NCBI GenBank assembly: GCA_016711435.1
Contig: JADJSY010000012.1
Span: forward strand, 62,001-126,000
Source: Lewinellaceae bacterium
GTDB lineage: Bacteria > Bacteroidota > Bacteroidia > Chitinophagales > Saprospiraceae
DNA: 64,000 bases
Direction: 5' to 3'
The translations under genes were made by a program, and so were the position numbers. Below are positions 7,655 through 17,904 of the stretch, one piece after another. Numbering within the stretch: position 1 is the first letter of the stretch; each line of letters begins with the position of its first letter. The notes under the pieces are model-generated. The model saw nothing but the letters and a program-made list of their open reading frames with translations, was not told the DNA's origin and did not search any database.

Positions 7655-10210
7655 ATGAATACTTTTTTGAAATATTCCTGTGTATTTGTCTGGCTAATGA
7701 CCGGCATGTCCTTAACGGCCCAGAAGACCACCTCCGTACACCGTAAAGTGCTGGATGCAGTGACCAATGAAACACTTTCCTATGCCACCGTCCAGTTCCC
7801 CGAAGCCAATCGGGGCGCCCGCACCGATATCGACGGCAATTTCAGTATCGAAGCACAGGAAAACGTCACAAAATTGCGCATTTCTTACGTCGGATATATT
7901 TCCCAGACGCTCACTATTAAAGCCGGCGAACACAATGAAATCACGGTTTTAATGTCTGATGATGTTGTTAGTTTGAAGGAAATAGAAGTGCGGCCCGACA
8001 AATACAAACGCAAAAATCCCGCCGTAGACCTGATTGGCGAAGTGTTTGCGCACAAAGACCAAAACCGCAAGGAAGGGCTGGAGTACTACAACTACGAAGC
8101 CTACGAAAAACTCCAGTTGGATATCAATAACCTGACGGATAAATTCCGCAACCGGCGGGCACTGCGCAAGTTTCAATTCATCTTTGAAAACGTCGATACC
8201 AACCAGGTCAATCAGAAAGTGTCGCTGCCCGTTTACCTGCGCGAACGGCTGCTGAACGTATCTTACCGGGAAAACCCCAGATCGGAAAAAGAATACGTCA
8301 CCGGCGAGCAACAGGCCGGTCTGGAAGGTTATCTGGACGGCGACGGCATATCTTCCTATCTGAACAACCTCTACCAGAATGTAGATATCTACGACGCCAA
8401 TATCAGCCTGCTGTCGACCCAGTTCGTCGGGCCGTTGTCGGGGCTTGCGCCGGCCATGTACCGCTTCTACATCATGGATACCATCGAGTACCAGGGCAGC
8501 CGCGTGGTGGACATCTTTTTTGCGCCGCGCAACAAAAGCGACCTGGCCTTTATGGGCAATATGCTGGTGTCCCTCGATTCAAGTTATGCCGTGCGGAAAG
8601 TACAAATGGGCATCTCGAAAGACATCAATCTCAACTGGGTGTCCGACCTGCAAATCGAACAGGAATTCGACTTTTTCGGAACGGATAAAAACCGCCGCCT
8701 GATGCTGGTGAAGGATGATATTTCGATGAATTTCCAGATCATCAAATCTGAAAAAGGCCGAAGCATTCTCGGACGGAAGTCTGTCTCTTACCGCAACTAC
8801 CAGCTCAATCAGATACTGCCTGACAGCCTGTTCCGCAATCAGGTCACGACCGTTGTCGACGAAACGTCCACCCGGCGCAGCGCCGGTTTCTGGACGGAAA
8901 ACCGCCACGTCCCCTTGTCCAATCGGGAACTGGGTATCTACAAAATGGTGGACAGCATCCAGAACGTACCCGCTTTCCGAAGGGCTTCCGATATCGCCGT
9001 CTTGTTGCTGGCCGGTTATAAAAGTATCGGCTGGTTCGATCTGGGACCTGTCAACACTTTTTACAGTTTTAATGACGTAGAGGGTTTTCGACTGCGGGCG
9101 GGTGGGCGCACCAACCACAAATTAGCCAAAAACATGTTCTTCGACTGGTATGGCGCCTACGGATTCAAGGATGAAAAATGGAAATATTACGGCGGCCTGA
9201 CCTACGCCTTTGAAAACAAAAAACCGCTCAGTTATCCGATGAACCAGGTGACTTTGTCGTACCAGAATGAAATACAGATTCCGGGCGAAGACCTGCAATT
9301 TGTTCAGGAAGACAATTTCCTGCTGTCGTTCAAACGCGGCATCAACGACAAAATGATCTATAACCGCGCCTTTCAGTTGGACTACGTGCGGGAATTGCGC
9401 AAAGGATTGAGTTACACCTTGTCGGCGCACCGCGTTGGGCAGTCTCCCGCCGGAAATCTCCTGTTCGATTACAGCGATTCTACCGATGGCTCCACCCAAT
9501 ACTTAGATGAAATCGTATCTACCCATTTTGGGTTTTCCGTGCGTTATGCGCCCAATGAAAAGTTTTACCAGGGGAAAACGTACCGGATACCCATCCTGAA
9601 CAAATACCCGATTATTCAAGTCAGCCTCAAGGCCGGTGTCAACCTGCTCGGCGGCACATACACGTATCAGTTGATTACGGCGCGCGTGTCCAAAATATTC
9701 TATATGGCGCCGTTCGGTTATTCGGACTGGACGCTGGAAGGCGGACGGCTGCTCGGCACGGTGCCTTACCCTTTGCTGGAAATTCACCGCGCCAACCAGA
9801 CTTACTCTTACCAGTTGCAGGCCTATAACCTGATGAATTTTATGGAATTTGCCAGCGATAAATACGTGGGACTGAATATTCAGCACAATTTCGGCGGTTT
9901 TTTCTTTAATAAAATTCCGCTCTTGCGCCGCCTCAAATGGCGCGAAGTGGCCAGTTTTAAAGGCCTGTATGGCGGATTGGATGAAAAAAACCGCCCCAAC
10001 GAAACGAACGGTTTGCTGCGTTTTCCGGTCGATGAACACGGGCGCACCGTTACCCAGACCCTCGAAAACCGCCCTTATATCGAAGCCAGTGTCGGCATCG
10101 CCAATATCTTCAAACTTTTCCGGGTCGATTATGTGCGCCGGATGACGTATACCGATCTGCCTAATGTAAGCAAATGGGGCATTCGGGCGCGGTTTAAACT
10201 GGACTTTTGA
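7655..10210 (+). CDS. DUF5686 outer-membrane protein with carboxypeptidase-like regulatory domain
   Basis: A large secreted protein of 851 residues starting at ATG 7655. The upstream frame reads only the G-poor palindrome arm and is not protein. A signal peptide (about residues 1-22, ending LTAQ) is followed by a CarboxypepD_reg-like beta-sandwich (VLDAVTNETLSYATVQFPE, then TDIDGNFSI and LRISYVGYISQTL, about 30-105) as in SusC-type receptors. The rest is the DUF5686 region, rich in aromatic beta strands, ending in ISKWGIR-like strand KLDF, so a C-terminal outer-membrane barrel is likely. There is no TonB plug domain, so it is not a classical TonB receptor. No function is established for the family. 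Confidence 0.85.
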   Translation: MNTFLKYSCVFVWLMTGMSLTAQKTTSVHRKVLDAVTNETLSYATVQFPEANRGARTDIDGNFSIEAQENVTKLRISYVGYISQTLTIKAGEHNEITVLMSDDVVSLKEIEVRPDKYKRKNPAVDLIGEVFAHKDQNRKEGLEYYNYEAYEKLQLDINNLTDKFRNRRALRKFQFIFENVDTNQVNQKVSLPVYLRERLLNVSYRENPRSEKEYVTGEQQAGLEGYLDGDGISSYLNNLYQNVDIYDANISLLSTQFVGPLSGLAPAMYRFYIMDTIEYQGSRVVDIFFAPRNKSDLAFMGNMLVSLDSSYAVRKVQMGISKDINLNWVSDLQIEQEFDFFGTDKNRRLMLVKDDISMNFQIIKSEKGRSILGRKSVSYRNYQLNQILPDSLFRNQVTTVVDETSTRRSAGFWTENRHVPLSNRELGIYKMVDSIQNVPAFRRASDIAVLLLAGYKSIGWFDLGPVNTFYSFNDVEGFRLRAGGRTNHKLAKNMFFDWYGAYGFKDEKWKYYGGLTYAFENKKPLSYPMNQVTLSYQNEIQIPGEDLQFVQEDNFLLSFKRGINDKMIYNRAFQLDYVRELRKGLSYTLSAHRVGQSPAGNLLFDYSDSTDGSTQYLDEIVSTHFGFSVRYAPNEKFYQGKTYRIPILNKYPIIQVSLKAGVNLLGGTYTYQLITARVSKIFYMAPFGYSDWTLEGGRLLGTVPYPLLEIHRANQTYSYQLQAYNLMNFMEFASDKYVGLNIQHNFGGFFFNKIPLLRRLKWREVASFKGLYGGLDEKNRPNETNGLLRFPVDEHGRTVTQTLENRPYIEASVGIANIFKLFRVDYVRRMTYTDLPNVSKWGIRARFKLDF

Positions 10211-10537
10211 TTTGGTGTTTGGGGTTTCGTGTTTGGTGTTTGGAGGTTTTTGGTTTTGCCGAAGGGTCTTTTAGTCCCTGGTAACCCGGGAAGGGCAATG
10301 TTGTTGACCAAGCGGGAGGCTGGGTTGATTGCGACGCAGGAGCAACCGGTGCGCTGCACCTGTACGCTACTAAAATGCTACATAACCGGGGCGCTGCCCT
10401 ATGTTAACCAGTGGAAAACGGCCGTTACAAGATGTCACTTGCTCCTGCATCGCAAATGACACCTCTACACTACACAAGCCAAAGGCAAAGCGCCCGAAAC
10501 ACCACACACCAGACACTATACACGAAACACACCACCA
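10211..10537. repeat. Word palindrome E (TTGGTGTTTGG word), 327-bp spacer
   Basis: The left arm of GTGTTTGG words starts at the DUF5686 stop, and the right arm of AACACCAC/AAACACACC words ends at the ATG of the DUF4833 gene. The centre is complex. A 17-bp stem with one mismatch pairs 10329-10345 with 10439-10455. The 37-base element 10430-10466 is nearly identical to 1516-1552. A gtgcgctgcacctgtacgct stretch near 10349 resembles the centre of palindrome Q. No gene is present. Confidence 0.82.
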
Positions 10538-11068
10538 ATGAAGCATTTGTATATTCTCCTTATCACCTGTTTTCTGGCAGCCCCCCTCTCCGCCCAGGAC
10601 GGCTACCCGCATCCGCCCGTCCCTGCCGAAAACCTGTTTTACATTCAGCGCAGCGGCAACCACAACACCATCGTGTACGATGCCAACCTGACAAACGATA
10701 AAAAATTCAATGCCAAAAAACCGGTCAACATTTACTGGATCCGGTATACCCACGGCGGCGTAAAAGAAGACCTGACTTTTATTCAACGCACCCTGGCTTA
10801 TGGCGTGTCGTCGAAACGCCTGGGGGACAACCACTACGAATTTCACTTTGTTTCCTATGCCAAAAAAAAGTTTATCCTGTACCTGGACGCTGCCGGAAAT
10901 CCCTGCGCCAAACTGGATGTCAACGGCAAACAAATCGTTATCCGCAAGATTTTTATTGCCATCGAGGAAAAATCCCGCTGGACCCTGGCGCCCAAAATTG
11001 AGTACGTCGAATTCTTTGGCAGCGACCCGTACAATGGCAAGTCGTTGTATGAAAAGTTCTACCCTTGA
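10538..11068 (+). CDS. DUF4833 domain secreted protein
   Basis: A 176-residue exported protein. A signal peptide (residues 1-19, ending PLSAQ) precedes a single domain with the DUF4833 signature: NLFYIQRSGNHNTIVYDANL near 33-52, INIYWIRY-type strand, then FILYLDAAGNPCAKLDVNG and a final PKIEYVEFFG strand. No enzymatic motif is visible and the family is uncharacterised. It stands alone between two word palindromes. The last base pairs of the gene, including the TGA stop, belong to the stem of palindrome F. Confidence 0.83.
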   Translation: MKHLYILLITCFLAAPLSAQDGYPHPPVPAENLFYIQRSGNHNTIVYDANLTNDKKFNAKKPVNIYWIRYTHGGVKEDLTFIQRTLAYGVSSKRLGDNHYEFHFVSYAKKKFILYLDAAGNPCAKLDVNGKQIVIRKIFIAIEEKSRWTLAPKIEYVEFFGSDPYNGKSLYEKFYP

Positions 11069-11175
11069 CAGTGTTTGGTGTTTAGTGTTTGGGGGCCCTT
11101 GCCCAAACCACTCACGGTTGCCTAAAGCGAAGCACCTCTAAACACCAAACACTAAACACCAAACACTGTCAAGGG
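11062..11175. repeat. Word palindrome F overlapping a stop codon
   Basis: A perfect 29-bp stem pairs 11062-11090 with 11147-11175. The left arm contains the last proline codon and TGA stop of the DUF4833 gene plus GTGTTTGG/TTTAGTGT words. The right arm is its exact complement, ending CTGTCAAGGG. The copy therefore includes coding sequence. The centre has a GCCTAAAGCGAAGCACC piece like that in palindrome B. Confidence 0.92.
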
Positions 11176-11571
11176 CAAATTATTAACATTTTCAGATTCC
11201 CAAGAAAAATTTTATAAACCGTATTTTCAAAGAACATTATACTTGATAACGCTATTTTTTTTCGATTTCTTTCTGAATGTATAAATTAAATGCATTTTGA
11301 CAATATGCTGATTTGTAGAATTTCATTCTACACTTGCATTTATATGAGAAATAAAAAATAAATTTGCCTTCCAATGACAAACAATTAGAGCGAAACGCAT
11401 TGTGCTTTTGTATGTCTGAAGGCCCTCACCACCTGCGTCTGAATAATACCTTTTTGGACAAGTTGCCATCCTCCTGAAGGAGGGGAAACTGCTTCAGTTT
11501 TCTGCATCATCCGTTTACCACTTTTTATCGCACCGGGCTGCCTGACAGCAGCCGGCACCAGGTTTGACACC
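11176..11571 (+). promoter_or_regulatory. AT-rich leader region of gltB with promoter
   Basis: A TAAATTTG -7 element lies at 11359-11366 with a TTG at 11334-11336 (22-base spacing), in a very AT-rich stretch (11176-11375). Transcription from here would give a leader of about 200 bases before the gltB ATG. The leader contains a short GC-rich hairpin-like stretch around 11465-11490 (atcctcctgaaggaggggaa) that could fold. No riboswitch class is recognised. Confidence 0.45.
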
Positions 11572-14500
11572 ATGCAAATAATAGAAGATGACCAGGCCCG
11601 ACAACCGGGCCTCTACGTACCACAATCCGAATCGGACGCCTGTGGCATTGGTTTCGTAGCCAATTTGAAAGGCAATAAAAACCACCAGACCGTCTCGGAT
11701 GCCCTGACCCTGCTGGAAAATATGGAGCACCGGGGCGCCTGCGGTTGCGAGCCGAACACCGGCGACGGCGCGGGTCTGCTGATTCAAACACCCCACGAAT
11801 TTTTCTTTGGCGAATGCCTGCAAAAAGGCGTCCAGTTGCCGCCATTCGGTCGTTATGGCGTGGGCGTGGTTTTTTTTCCAAAAGAAACCCGTTTGCGTGA
11901 AGAATGCCGCGACATTTTTATCCGCGCTGCCGAACATTTGGGTATGCCTGTACTTTCCTGGCGCAAAGTGCCGGTCAACACGGAAGGTATCGGACTGACG
12001 GCGCTTTCCGTGGAACCTGAAATGGAGCAGGTGTTTATTGCCTGCCCGGACAGTATTGCGCAACCTGAGGAGTTTGAACGCAAACTTTTTGTGCTGCGCA
12101 ATTATGCTACCCACCTGATTAACAGCACCGTACGCAAGGACGAGATCGGTTTTTATATCGCTTCCATGTCGCACAAAACGGTGGTGTACAAAGGCCAACT
12201 GACCAGTTTGCAGGTGCGCGGCTATTTTCCCGATCTGTCCAACCCGCACCTGGTAAGCGCCTTTGGGTTGGTGCATTCCCGTTTCGCCACCAATACTTTC
12301 CCCTCCTGGAAACTGGCGCAACCGTTCCGCTTTATTGCCCACAACGGCGAAATCAACACCGTGCAAGGCAACCTGAACTGGCTGAAAACCAGCGAAAAAA
12401 GTTGGACTTCGCCGTATTTCAGCAAGGAAGAAATGGAAATGTTGCTGCCCATCATCACGAGCGGCCAGTCTGACTCCGCCTGCCTCGACAACATCATCGA
12501 GCTGCTCACGTTGAGCGGACGTTCGCTGCCGCATGTGATGATGATGCTCATACCGGAAGCCTGGGACGGCAACGAACAAATGGATCCGGTCAAAAAGGCT
12601 TTTTACGAGTTTCACGCCTCTTTCCAGGAACCCTGGGACGGCCCCGCTTCTATTTCTTTCACCGATGGCAATATTATAGGCGCTACGCTCGACCGCAACG
12701 GCCTGCGCCCTTCGCGTTATTGTGTGACAACCGACGACCGCGTCATCATGGCCTCCGAAACGGGGGCGTTGCCGGTCGATCCAAAACTGATTAAGGAAAA
12801 CGGTCGTTTGCAACCAGGCAAAATGTTTGTCGTCGACCTTTCGCAGGGCCGTATCATCAGCGATGAGGAACTGAAACAGCATATTTGCACCCAGAAGCCT
12901 TACGCCGAATGGCTTAATAAACACAAAATCAGGTTGCAGGAATTGCCGGAGCCGCGTGTAACGTTCGCCCCGCTCGAATCTGCCCAGGTATTCAAATACC
13001 AGAAAGCATTCGGCTACTCGACGGAAGACCTGCAAACGATCATCGCTCCCATGGCTTTGGAGGGGAAAGAACCGATCGGTTCCATGGGCACCGATGTGCC
13101 ACTGGCGGCGCTCAGCGACCAACCCCAACACCTGTCGAGTTATTTCAAACAACTGTTCGCACAGGTGACCAACCCGCCGATCGACCCGATCCGGGAGCGT
13201 CTGGTGATGTCGCTCACCACTTTTTTGGGCAATATCGGCAACCTGCTGTCGGAAGGCGACCCGCTCACCTGCCACACCGTTGCCCTGCCGCAACCGGTGT
13301 TGTCCGATTACGAACTGGAAAAACTGCGCAGCATCGATACCGGCAATTTTCAGGCAAAAACACTACAAATGTACTTCCGGGCCGACGGACGCCCGGGTTC
13401 CCTGCAAAAAGCGCTCGACCGCATCTGCCGCTATGCCGAAGACGCCGTGGAAGATGGTTTTGAAGTACTGGTGTTGTCCGACCGATCCATCGATTCGGAA
13501 CACGCGGCCGTGCCTTCGCTGTTGTTTACCTCGGCGGTACACCACCACCTGATCCGCAAAGGGCACCGGGGCAAAGTGGGTATCGTCGTCGAAGCGGGCG
13601 ACGTATGGGAAGCGCATCACTTTGCCTGCCTGCTGGGCTTCGGCGCTACGGCGATCAACCCTTACCTGGCGCTTTCGACCATCCGCGATATGAAACAACG
13701 CGGCGACCTCGACACGACGCTGGATTCCTATAAACTGGAAAAAAACTACATCAAATCGGTCAACGACGGCCTCTTGAAGATCTTTTCCAAAATGGGCATT
13801 TCCACCCTGCAATCCTACCAGGGCGCCCAGATTTTTGAAATTATCGGCCTGAATCGCTCGGTCGTGGATAAGTATTTCAGCGGCGCCGTATCGCGCATTG
13901 AAGGCCTGGGATTAGATGAAATAGCCCGCGAAACGCTGGCCAAACACAACCTCGCGTTCAGTAAAAAATCAATTCCGGTCGACCGGCTGCCCGTCGGCGG
14001 CCTGTACTCCTGGAAACGCAAAGGCGAGTACCACCTGTTCAATCCGCAAAGCATTCACCTGCTGCAACACTCCACCAAATCAAACGATTACAACACGTTC
14101 AAAAAATATTCCAGGACCGTCAATGACCTGGGTGAAAAAGCCTGTACCCTGCGGAGCCTTTTCCAGTTCAAACGCAACAGGCCTGCCATCTCCATCGACG
14201 AGGTCGAACCCGCAGAAAACATCTACCGCCGCTTTGCCACAGGAGCCATGTCATTCGGCTCCATATCCTGGGAAGCGCATACGACGCTGGCCATCGCCAT
14301 GAACCGACTCGGCGGCAAAAGCAATACCGGCGAAGGCGGCGAAGATGAGCGCCGTTACGAGTCCCTCGAAGCGCTCGAAACCGCCGGCGAATCGCTGACA
14401 GCCAGCCACCATAATCTCCAGCCCGGCGACTCCATGCGCAGCGCCATCAAACAGGTGGCTTCGGGGCGCTTCGGCGTAACCAGTCTGTACCTCACAGAAG

Positions 14501-16173
14501 CCGACGAATTACAAATTAAAATGGCGCAAGGCGCAAAACCCGGAGAAGGTGGCCAGTTGCCCGGTCATAAAGTGGATGAATGGATCGGGAAAGTGCGGCA
14601 TTCCACGCCGGGCGTGGGGCTGATTTCGCCACCGCCCCACCACGATATTTATTCGATTGAAGACCTGGCGCAACTCATTTTTGACCTGAAAAATGCCAAC
14701 CGCGCGGCCCGTATCAACGTAAAATTAGTGTCCAAAGCAGGCGTCGGCACCATTGCTGCCGGGGTGGCCAAAGCCAAAGCCGATGTCATTCTGATTGCGG
14801 GATTCGACGGCGGCACGGGCGCTTCGCCGATCAGTTCGATCAAACACGCGGGCCTGCCCTGGGAACTCGGCCTGGCCGAAACCCACCAGACACTCGTGAA
14901 AAATCGCCTGCGCAGCCGGGTGACGGTGCAAACAGACGGACAACTAAAAACAGGCCGCGACATTGCCGTTGCCGCCCTGCTCGGCGCGGAAGAATGGGGC
15001 GTTGCTACGGCAGCGCTCGTGGTGGAAGGTTGTATCCTCATGCGTAAATGCCACCTGAATACCTGCCCCGTGGGTATCGCCACGCAGGACCCGGAATTGC
15101 GCAAACGTTTCGCCGGCGATCCCGACCAGGTGGTTACTTTCTTCAAATTCCTGACCCAGGAGCTGCGCGAAATCATGGCAGAACTCGGCTTCCGCACGGT
15201 CAACGAGATGATCGGACAGGTGGATTGCCTCGAAATGCGCCCGGATATCACGCACTGGAAACACCAGCGCCTCGATCTTTCTCCTGTTTTATACAAAGAA
15301 CCAGACAGCGAAAACACCGGACTTTACTGCCAGGAATCGCAGGATCACGGATTGAAGGACATCCTCGACTGGAAACTGCTCGAAGCGGCCAAACCGGCAC
15401 TGGAACATCAAACGCCGGTCAGGGCCGAATTCAACGTCATCAATACCGACCGCGCGCTCGGCACCCTGTTGTCCAATGAAATCACCAAACGTTACCGGGC
15501 CGCAGGGCTGCCCGACGACACCATTCATTTCAAATTCACCGGAACGGCGGGCCAGAGTTTTGCGGCATTTAATACCAGCGGCGTAACGATGGAACTGGAA
15601 GGCGATGCCAATGACTACTTTGGCAAGGGCCTGAGCGGCGCCAAACTGATCATATATCCTGATCGCAGTTCGACGATTGTACCGGAAGAAAACAGCATCA
15701 TCGGCAATGTGGCATTTTACGGCGCCACCTCCGGCGAAGCCTATATCCGGGGTAAAGCCGGCGAGCGTTTTTGTGTGCGCAATTCCGGCGCCCGGGTCGT
15801 AGTGGAAGGCATCGGCGATCACGGTTGTGAATACATGACAGGTGGTAAAGTGGTTATTCTGGGTCAGACCGGGCGCAATTTCGGCGCAGGTATGAGTGGC
15901 GGCATTGCATTCGTGTGGGATACGCAAAAAACATTTGCCGGTCAATGTAATGCGGAAATGATCGACCTGGATCCGCTCGATGCCGGCGATATAAGATTAT
16001 TGAGGAAAATGCTCGAACAACACCTCCAGTTTACCGGAAGTACTGTTGCCGCATTTATATTGAAAGACCTGGATAATCAACTCAGCAACTTTGTCAAGGT
16101 ATTCCCGAAGGATTACAAAAGAGCCCTTTCTGAAAAAAAAGTGCTCCAATCTGAAGCGACTCATAAAAGTTGA
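11572..16173 (+). CDS. gltB: Glutamate synthase (NADPH) large subunit
   Basis: The 1533-residue alpha subunit that transfers the amide of glutamine to 2-oxoglutarate, with GltD supplying electrons. Domain order is complete: class II glutamine amidotransferase beginning after a short propeptide at Cys24 (DACGIGF), with HNGEINT; the central domain; the FMN-binding synthase barrel (GEGGEDERRYESL, then GAKPGEGGQLPGHKV, and IAGFDGGTGASP); the 3Fe-4S cysteine cluster (KCHLNTCPVGIA); and the C-terminal GXGXG beta-helix (GQTGRNFGAGMSGG). The frame is uninterrupted over 4.6 kb. The stop codon itself is the first three bases of the TGAGATTG word array of palindrome G, which separates it from gltD. Confidence 0.97.
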   Translation: MQIIEDDQARQPGLYVPQSESDACGIGFVANLKGNKNHQTVSDALTLLENMEHRGACGCEPNTGDGAGLLIQTPHEFFFGECLQKGVQLPPFGRYGVGVVFFPKETRLREECRDIFIRAAEHLGMPVLSWRKVPVNTEGIGLTALSVEPEMEQVFIACPDSIAQPEEFERKLFVLRNYATHLINSTVRKDEIGFYIASMSHKTVVYKGQLTSLQVRGYFPDLSNPHLVSAFGLVHSRFATNTFPSWKLAQPFRFIAHNGEINTVQGNLNWLKTSEKSWTSPYFSKEEMEMLLPIITSGQSDSACLDNIIELLTLSGRSLPHVMMMLIPEAWDGNEQMDPVKKAFYEFHASFQEPWDGPASISFTDGNIIGATLDRNGLRPSRYCVTTDDRVIMASETGALPVDPKLIKENGRLQPGKMFVVDLSQGRIISDEELKQHICTQKPYAEWLNKHKIRLQELPEPRVTFAPLESAQVFKYQKAFGYSTEDLQTIIAPMALEGKEPIGSMGTDVPLAALSDQPQHLSSYFKQLFAQVTNPPIDPIRERLVMSLTTFLGNIGNLLSEGDPLTCHTVALPQPVLSDYELEKLRSIDTGNFQAKTLQMYFRADGRPGSLQKALDRICRYAEDAVEDGFEVLVLSDRSIDSEHAAVPSLLFTSAVHHHLIRKGHRGKVGIVVEAGDVWEAHHFACLLGFGATAINPYLALSTIRDMKQRGDLDTTLDSYKLEKNYIKSVNDGLLKIFSKMGISTLQSYQGAQIFEIIGLNRSVVDKYFSGAVSRIEGLGLDEIARETLAKHNLAFSKKSIPVDRLPVGGLYSWKRKGEYHLFNPQSIHLLQHSTKSNDYNTFKKYSRTVNDLGEKACTLRSLFQFKRNRPAISIDEVEPAENIYRRFATGAMSFGSISWEAHTTLAIAMNRLGGKSNTGEGGEDERRYESLEALETAGESLTASHHNLQPGDSMRSAIKQVASGRFGVTSLYLTEADELQIKMAQGAKPGEGGQLPGHKVDEWIGKVRHSTPGVGLISPPPHHDIYSIEDLAQLIFDLKNANRAARINVKLVSKAGVGTIAAGVAKAKADVILIAGFDGGTGASPISSIKHAGLPWELGLAETHQTLVKNRLRSRVTVQTDGQLKTGRDIAVAALLGAEEWGVATAALVVEGCILMRKCHLNTCPVGIATQDPELRKRFAGDPDQVVTFFKFLTQELREIMAELGFRTVNEMIGQVDCLEMRPDITHWKHQRLDLSPVLYKEPDSENTGLYCQESQDHGLKDILDWKLLEAAKPALEHQTPVRAEFNVINTDRALGTLLSNEITKRYRAAGLPDDTIHFKFTGTAGQSFAAFNTSGVTMELEGDANDYFGKGLSGAKLIIYPDRSSTIVPEENSIIGNVAFYGATSGEAYIRGKAGERFCVRNSGARVVVEGIGDHGCEYMTGGKVVILGQTGRNFGAGMSGGIAFVWDTQKTFAGQCNAEMIDLDPLDAGDIRLLRKMLEQHLQFTGSTVAAFILKDLDNQLSNFVKVFPKDYKRALSEKKVLQSEATHKS

Positions 16174-16306
16174 GATTGTTGAGGGTTGAGATTGTTGAAG
16201 GTGGTAACTCAAGCCAACGGTGAGTGCCGACTCAACAATCTCAACCCTTCAACAATCTCAACATTCCCAACCCCTCAACAATCTCAACAACTTCAACGCT
16301 CAACAT
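16171..16306. repeat. Word palindrome G (TTGAGATTG word) between gltB and gltD
   Basis: The left arm begins with the gltB stop codon (TGAGATTGTTGAGGG). A perfect 16-bp stem pairs 16183-16198 with 16232-16247. The centre is GGTGGTAACTCAAG, a core shared with palindromes D and P. The right arm is a long run of CTCAACAAT words ending 11 bases before the gltD ATG. Confidence 0.9.
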
Positions 16307-16316
16307 TTTAAGAGTC

Positions 16317-17795
<1,479 letters not shown>

Positions 17796-17904
17796 AAAAA
17801 GGGCAAAGGGCAAAGGGCAAAAGCAAAGGGCAAAAAGCAAAAGTTTATAGTGTGGCCAAAATTGCCTTTTGCCTTTTGCCCTTTGCTTTTTGCTCTTTGC
17901 CCTT
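17796..17904. repeat. Word palindrome H (GGGCAAA word) between convergent genes
   Basis: The left arm is GGGCAAA/AAGCAAA words from the gltD stop, followed by an 18-base centre (tttatagtgtggccaaaa). The right arm of CCTTTTGC/CTTTGCTTT words runs up to the stop of the convergent PLP enzyme gene. With arms of about 45 bases it could end transcription from both sides. Fragments of the same word occur as unpaired halves near 19886, 54916 and 57919. Confidence 0.88.

Noticed and set aside
11515..13293. 592-codon open frame antisense to gltB
   Set aside because: It lies fully opposite a clear gltB reading frame, has no recognisable domain, and is explained by codon bias of the sense gene. Other long antisense frames (4237-5133, 33418-34512, 44653-46047) were rejected for the same reason.
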